Assembly: GCA_035271065.1 (NCBI GenBank)
Contig: DATESB010000056.1
Location: 1-8,784, forward strand
Source of the DNA: JAAYYM01 sp035271065
GTDB taxonomy: Bacteria; Bacillota; Clostridia; Lachnospirales; Lachnospiraceae
DNA length: 8,784 nucleotides
Direction: 5' to 3'
Shown: piece by piece, positions 5,608 through 8,784 of the stretch
How the letters are laid out: every line of letters starts with the position of its first letter
How positions within the stretch are numbered: position 1 is the first letter of the stretch
The notes under the pieces: generated by a model
What the model was told of the DNA's origin: nothing
What the model saw: the letters and a program-made list of their open reading frames with translations, nothing else
Database searches by the model: none
Position numbers and translations under genes: made by a program

Positions 5608-6069
5608 ATGGAATTAGTAAGAGCACATGTAAACGATTGTGATAAAATATGGTCTATGCAGAAAGAGGCATTCTCTGATTTATTGAATAAGTATCAGGAT
5701 TATGAAACAAGTCCAGGAAATGAATCACGAGAAAGAATACAAATGAAATTATTACAAGAGTTTACATATTTTTACTACATATTTGATGAGAATGTATTAG
5801 TGGGAGCTATTCGTGTCGTTGATAAACAAGATGGAAGCAGAAAGCGAATTGCTCCAATATTTATAATGAAACAATTTCGAAATAGAGGATATGCACAAAA
5901 CGCTTTCGGTGAGGTAGAAAAAATTCATGGTTGCAATAATTGGAAATTAGACACTATTCTTCAGGAAAGCGGAAACGGTTATTTATATGAAAAATTAGGA
6001 TATAAAAAAACGGGTGTCATAGAAAATATCAATGATAAAATGGATCTTGTTTATTATGAAAAAAATTAA
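5608..6069 (+). CDS. GNAT family N-acetyltransferase
   Basis: This 153-residue protein is a GNAT. The N-terminus MELVRAHVNDCDKIWSMQKEAF and the YYIFDENVLVGAIRVVD strands match the fold. Motif A is at residues 83-97 (PIFIMKQFRNRGYAQ), with the RNRGYA acetyl-CoA loop, and motif B is at 123-136 (NGYLYEKLGYKKTG). The substrate is unknown. The ribosome binding site is modest: GAGG at 5593-5596, 11 bases before the ATG. Immediately after its TAA, in the same reading frame, the sequence continues as the tail of a VOC protein, so the 3' edge of this gene marks a recombination junction. Confidence 0.88.
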   Translation: MELVRAHVNDCDKIWSMQKEAFSDLLNKYQDYETSPGNESRERIQMKLLQEFTYFYYIFDENVLVGAIRVVDKQDGSRKRIAPIFIMKQFRNRGYAQNAFGEVEKIHGCNNWKLDTILQESGNGYLYEKLGYKKTGVIENINDKMDLVYYEKN

Positions 6070-6267
6070 CAATCATTTGAGGTCAAAGAAATCAATAACT
6101 TCAAGAAGTTTGCCGAAAAACTGAAAAGATATAATGTGGAATATGTCCACCCTGTCAAGGAGCATTCATGGGGACAGCGAGTGGTTAGAATTTATGACCC
6201 CGACAAGCACATTATTGAGATTGGGGAAAATATAAAAGTAGTTTGCAAGCGTTTTTCGGGGAGTTAA
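6070..6267 (+). pseudogene. C-terminal remnant of a VOC (glyoxalase/bleomycin-resistance-like) gene
   Basis: Starting directly after the GNAT stop codon, 65 codons read FEVKEINNFKKFAEKLKR, then VEYVHPVKEHSWGQRVVR and YDPDKHIIEIGENIKVV, ending at TAA 6265-6267. This is the second beta-alpha-beta-beta-beta module of VOC proteins, with the metal-ligand-type Glu in HIIEIGE. Full-length members have about 120-130 residues, so the first half is missing. There is no start codon with a ribosome binding site in the fragment. It is in frame with the preceding GNAT but separated by TAA, so a readthrough product would be needed for expression. It is most likely a remnant. Confidence 0.8.
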
Positions 6268-6318
6268 ACAGCACGATAAGAATCGAAATTTGTCGAGTAG
6301 AAGAAAAGAGGAATTGTT

Positions 6319-6855
6319 ATGGACCCATATGTAGAATGCCCAACGGCAACAACAAAAAGTTTTATTATTCGTTTAATCAGTGAATATGACAGTGAGGCAA
6401 TATACCAATGCTATCATGACAAGGCAGCAGTGGAACTTATGAATGATGATAACTGTGATTTTGGTTTTTACGTTGATACAAAAGAGCAGATGGCAGATAC
6501 AATTGGTTATTGGATTGATTTCTATCAAAAACGCTACTTTATCCGCTTTACAATAGTAGATGGAACGACAGAGAAGGCAGTTGGAACCATGGAAGGATTT
6601 GGCGGGGAGATAGGCGTGCTTCGTGTTGACATAGCAAGTGCGTATGAAAGAGCAAATTATTTATCAGAAATATTGACTTTTGCAAAAGATAATTTTTATG
6701 ATTTCTTTGGAAACAAATACCTGGTGACTAAAGCGATACCGAAAGCATCAGAGCGCAGGATGGCGCTAGACGAGAATGGATGGGAGTTTATTGATAAATT
6801 TCGGGGATATCAGGATTACTATAAGGTGAAAACAAAGTTTGGCGACTCGTTATGA
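6319..6855 (+). CDS. GNAT-like acetyltransferase with an atypical acetyl-CoA loop
   Basis: This 178-residue protein resembles RimJ/RimL-type GNATs. It has an N-terminal TTKSFIIRLISEYDSEAIYQ, a central strand pair (YFIRFTIVDGTTEKAVGTMEGF) and a C-terminal SERRMALDENGWEFIDKFRGYQDYYKV that matches motif B and the end of the fold. At the motif A position it reads VLRVDIASAYERANYLSE (100-117). The usual R/Q-x-x-G-x-G/A loop is replaced by ERANY, with no glycine. It may bind acetyl-CoA poorly, or have another role. GAGG at 6308-6311 is seven bases before the ATG. I believe related clostridial sequences share this feature, but could not check. Confidence 0.75.
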   Translation: MDPYVECPTATTKSFIIRLISEYDSEAIYQCYHDKAAVELMNDDNCDFGFYVDTKEQMADTIGYWIDFYQKRYFIRFTIVDGTTEKAVGTMEGFGGEIGVLRVDIASAYERANYLSEILTFAKDNFYDFFGNKYLVTKAIPKASERRMALDENGWEFIDKFRGYQDYYKVKTKFGDSL

Positions 6856-6918
6856 TTAGAAAACTTCCAGTTTTGTCGAGTGGATAAAATGAATTACAAA
6901 CATAAGGAGGTCATGAAT

Positions 6919-7038
6919 ATGGAGCATAAAGACTGCCCATGCAAAAAGAAAAAATGCGAGCGCCACGGAGATTGTGAGGCGTGCAGGAAACACCATTCGG
7001 AATCAAAGAGAAATCGACCGGTAGCCTGTGAAAAATAA
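6919..7038 (+). CDS. Small Cys/His-rich protein (39 residues), CPC-type
   Basis: A short, highly basic protein reads MEHKDCPCKKKKCERHGDCE followed by ACRKHHSESK and ends CEK. It has six cysteines (residues 6, 8, 13, 19, 22, 37) and four histidines, spaced like a small zinc-binding or Fe-S-binding knuckle. Similar tiny proteins with a CPCKK...CERHG.C..C...H pattern occur in Clostridia, annotated as hypothetical; function is unknown. AAGGAGG at 6904-6910 is strong and lies eight bases before the ATG at 6919. An ATG at 6913 is only two bases away from it and is less likely. It sits 21 bases ahead of the DUF3784 gene, so the two may be co-transcribed. Confidence 0.7.
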   Translation: MEHKDCPCKKKKCERHGDCEACRKHHSESKRNRPVACEK

Positions 7039-7059
7039 ATACAGTTAGGAGAATGAAAG

Positions 7060-7392
7060 ATGACCCTTCATGATATATCAAACGGACCGGCATGGATTAT
7101 CTGGGTGGTATTTGTATTGCTGGTATTAATGACAATATTGTTGCTGTCCGGAAGAGGCAGTGGCTTGATAGCCGGATTCAATACAATGTCAGAGGAAGAA
7201 AAAAGCAGATATGATGTAAAGAAATTATGCAGAGGAATGGGCTGGGGCTTTTTAGTGATAGATGTCCTGATTTTAATCATGTTGTTAGGTGAGAACGTAC
7301 TTCCTGCATGGTCTGCCTACGTTGGTGCAGGTGTGATTATTCTGGACGCTATTTTTATGATTATATTTGGAAACTTCAGGTGCAGAAAATGA
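7060..7392 (+). CDS. DUF3784 family small membrane protein
   Basis: This 110-residue protein has three predicted membrane segments, at about residues 11-30, 62-78 and 84-104. A cytoplasmic-type loop after the first contains GLIAGFNTMSEEEKSRYDVKKLCR (35-58), the hallmark of DUF3784, a Firmicutes family of unknown function. AGGAG at 7047-7051 sits eight bases before the ATG. It is the last gene before a new promoter and leader, and no clear terminator separates it from them. Confidence 0.85.
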   Translation: MTLHDISNGPAWIIWVVFVLLVLMTILLLSGRGSGLIAGFNTMSEEEKSRYDVKKLCRGMGWGFLVIDVLILIMLLGENVLPAWSAYVGAGVIILDAIFMIIFGNFRCRK

Positions 7393-7404
7393 TGAAATTT
7401 AGTC

Positions 7405-7433
7405 TTTACGCATGGCAGATTATATGATATATT
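7405..7433 (+). promoter_or_regulatory. Promoter for the pnuC-like gene
   Basis: TTTACG at 7405-7410 and TATATT at 7428-7433 are separated by 17 bases, matching the sigma-A consensus at four and five of six positions. Transcription would begin near 7440, giving an untranslated leader of about 117 bases. Confidence 0.6.
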
Positions 7434-7439
7434 TTCATG

Positions 7440-7556
7440 ACAGAAACAAAATAAAGAAAAACTGCCACTGGGTAGTGAATGCGAAAAGCATTCGATTGTT
7501 CATCGTTAAGTCGTAGAAGATGAACAGCCGAATGCTTATTTTTATGGAGGTGTCAT
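7440..7556 (+). promoter_or_regulatory. Structured leader RNA with alternative hairpins (candidate riboswitch/attenuator)
   Basis: The leader can form a hairpin P1 (ACTGCC 7461-7466 with GGTAGT 7471-7476, loop ACTG). Directly next to it is P2 (GAATGC 7477-7482 with GCATTC 7488-7493, loop GAAAA). The same GCATTC is also part of the long hairpin at 7486-7537, where it pairs with GAATGC at 7530-7535. The two pairings exclude each other, the logic of an antiterminator/terminator switch. The element does not match any riboswitch consensus I can recall (no TPP, FMN or preQ1 core). GGAGG at 7546-7550 before the ATG lies outside the stems. Confidence 0.55.
7486..7543 (+). terminator. Long stem followed by a T-run inside the pnuC leader
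   Basis: AAGCATTCG (7486-7494) pairs with CGAATGCTT (7529-7537), and GTTCATC (7498-7504) pairs with GATGAAC (7519-7525). The three bases between can add a T-A pair and a G-T wobble, giving about 18 of 19 pairs and a 14-base loop. ATTTTT follows at 7538-7543. The T-run is short, so termination may be partial, which fits an attenuator upstream of its own gene. Confidence 0.6.
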
Positions 7557-8255
7557 ATGTTTCGTTTTTTTAGTAAGTTTGAAATTGGTTTATGGTTAGG
7601 TTCATGTGGTATGATTACGTTCATTTTCTTGTGTAATGCTCATCGGGATATCTTGACAGTTATTGCGTCATTGCTAGGTGCAACAATGCTCATTTTTCTT
7701 GCAAAAGGACATCCAACCGGACAGATTATGACGATTGTATTTGCCCTGATTTATGCGGTGATTTCATATCGACTTGCATACTATGGAGAGATGATCACAT
7801 ATCTTGGCATGACTGCACCAACCGCCGCAGTAGCTGCATATGAATGGACAAAGAATCCGTACCAGAAGGGGAAAGCCGAGGTAAAGGTTGCACCGCTTAA
7901 TGCCATAAAGGTAATAGGATTAATTGGGCTGACAATTGTAGTCACCGTCATTTTCTATTTTATTTTAAGATATTTGAATACGGCTAATCTGGTGATTAGC
8001 ACGATTTCGGTTGCAACAAGTTTTTTGGCATCAGCATTGACTGTGCTCCGTAGTCACTTTTATGCGATAGCATATGGCGCAAATGATGTGGTTCTGATTG
8101 GGCTGTGGGCGATGGCAAGTATAGCAGATATTAAGTATTTGCCAATGGTATTGTGCTTTTGTGTGTTTTTAGTCAATGATATCTATGGTTTTGTGAATTG
8201 GACGAAAATGATGCAACGTCAAGGAATGCAAAAGGTAAGTATTCAGGAAATGTGA
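7557..8255 (+). CDS. pnuC: PnuC-type nicotinamide riboside transporter
   Basis: This 232-residue integral membrane protein matches the PnuC family, which imports nicotinamide riboside (or, in relatives, other vitamins) by facilitated diffusion linked to kinase trapping inside the cell. Hydrophobic segments lie at about residues 12-28, 32-50, 55-72, 78-96, 117-139, 142-162, 174-191 and 194-210. Family signatures include KGHPTGQI (50-57), YYGEMITYLGMTAPTA (75-90) and the C-terminal VNDIYGFVNW (206-215). The length is normal. GGAGG at 7546-7550 is six bases from the ATG. It has its own promoter and a structured leader, so expression is probably controlled by an RNA element. Substrate assignment within the family (nicotinamide riboside, riboflavin or thiamine) is not certain from sequence alone. 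Confidence 0.85.
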   Translation: MFRFFSKFEIGLWLGSCGMITFIFLCNAHRDILTVIASLLGATMLIFLAKGHPTGQIMTIVFALIYAVISYRLAYYGEMITYLGMTAPTAAVAAYEWTKNPYQKGKAEVKVAPLNAIKVIGLIGLTIVVTVIFYFILRYLNTANLVISTISVATSFLASALTVLRSHFYAIAYGANDVVLIGLWAMASIADIKYLPMVLCFCVFLVNDIYGFVNWTKMMQRQGMQKVSIQEM

Positions 8256-8297
8256 CAAATGTAGATTGTTTCTTTATAAAAAAAATATTATGATAGA
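8252..8297 (+). promoter_or_regulatory. Promoter with CopY/BlaI-like operator, copy 2
   Basis: GTGACA at 8252-8257 and TATAAA at 8275-8280 are 17 bases apart. GACAAATGTA (8254-8263) overlaps the -35 exactly as in copy 1. The block 8253-8297 matches 2144-2188 at 36 of 45 positions. An alternative pair, TTGTTT 8266-8271 and TATGAT 8289-8294, is also 17 bases apart, so the site may carry two overlapping promoters. It begins within the last codon of pnuC. Confidence 0.6.
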
Positions 8298-8350
8298 CTA
8301 TGCAAAGAGAAAGTACACAAATCGTTATGAAAGATGATGGAGAAACAGAT

Positions 8351-8784
8351 ATGAACATCCCAATTGATGTAAGCAATACTACATTAGAAACAGACAGGTT
8401 ATTAATTCGTCCATGGAGCATGACTGACTTGGAAGATTTTTTTAAATATGCTAAGATAGACGGAGTCGGGCAAATGGCGGGCTGGGAGCCACATAAATCA
8501 ATTGAGGAATCAAAAGAAATTTTGACTTCTTTTATTGAAAATAAGCGTACATTTGCATTAGAGATAAAATCAAATCACAAGGTAATCGGATCACTGGGAT
8601 TAGAGGAAATTGTGATTGATTTAGGAGAACCATATCAGAGCTTACGAGGCCGCGAGGTGGGCTATGTTCTCTCAAAGGACTATTGGGGAAGAGGTTTAAT
8701 GCCGGAAGCTGTTCGTGAATTGATTAGATACTGCTTTGAAGAATTAGATTGTGATTTTCTGCAATGTACGCATTCATTTAGCAA
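8351..8784 (+). CDS. GNAT family N-acetyltransferase (RimJ/RimL-like), 3' end outside the window
   Basis: The visible 144 residues form most of a RimL-type GNAT. The N-terminus is TLETDRLLIRPWSMTDLEDF (11-30), the classic 'LeTeRLiLRp' opening. A strand pair follows at about 67-84 (TFALEIKSNHKVIGSLGL). Motif A is at 101-120, REVGYVLSKDYWGRGLMPEA, with the YWGRG acetyl-CoA loop and the 'mpEAv' helix. Members acetylate ribosomal protein N-termini, other amines or antibiotics; the substrate is unknown. GGAG at 8339-8342 is eight bases before the ATG at 8351. In-frame ATGs at 8300 and 8327 have no ribosome binding site. The reading frame is open to the last base, so the gene is cut by the window edge. 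Confidence 0.88.
   Translation, partial: MNIPIDVSNTTLETDRLLIRPWSMTDLEDFFKYAKIDGVGQMAGWEPHKSIEESKEILTSFIENKRTFALEIKSNHKVIGSLGLEEIVIDLGEPYQSLRGREVGYVLSKDYWGRGLMPEAVRELIRYCFEELDCDFLQCTHSFS

Noticed and set aside
3731..6320. Integron attC sites between the genes
   Set aside because: No paired inverted R/L core sites of the GTTRRRY type were found in the spacers, and no integrase gene is present; only short shared words were seen.

Overview
The window looks like an accessory stretch of a low-GC Gram-positive chromosome, most likely a gut-type clostridium of the Lachnospiraceae. The evidence is AT-rich codon use, AGGAGG-type ribosome binding sites, TTGACA/TATAAT-type promoters, and families typical of that group (DUF1292, AAA/DUF4143 ATPase, YjdF, DUF3784, a small CPC-type Cys-rich protein, many GNAT acetyltransferases). 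Every supported gene is on the + strand. Family names come from recognising motifs in the translations; no search was run.

Layout. 1-254: a DUF1292 protein, probably the edge of a conserved operon. 255-382: three 23-bp tandem repeats directly upstream of a near-consensus promoter. 383-2110: an AAA ATPase with a DUF4143 C-terminus and an SRPBCC protein, probably co-transcribed. 2111-3270: a promoter with a CopY/BlaI-like operator, a collapsed GNAT remnant, YjdF and a GNAT. 3312-3731: a small HAD-like protein lacking the catalytic aspartates. 3750-4881: a complete GNAT between two different remnants of the same DinB-like gene. 4979-6267: a GyrI-like ligand-binding protein, a GNAT, and the tail of a VOC (glyoxalase-like) gene beginning right after the GNAT stop codon. 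6319-7392: a GNAT with an atypical acetyl-CoA loop, a 39-residue Cys/His-rich protein and a DUF3784 membrane protein. 7405-8255: a promoter, a structured leader with mutually exclusive hairpins, and a PnuC-type nicotinamide riboside transporter. 8252-end: a second copy of the operator-bearing promoter seen near 2144, driving a GNAT that runs off the window.

The region reads as a one-directional array of short single-domain genes (five intact or partial GNATs plus one dead one, SRPBCC, GyrI-like, VOC and DinB pieces), mostly for small-molecule modification or binding. Many are decayed or duplicated, suggesting repeated gain and loss by recombination. No transposase, integrase, tRNA, rRNA or CRISPR array is visible. 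The features most worth following are the pnuC leader, the pair of matching operator/promoters, the duplicated DinB remnants, and the repeats in front of the ATPase gene.
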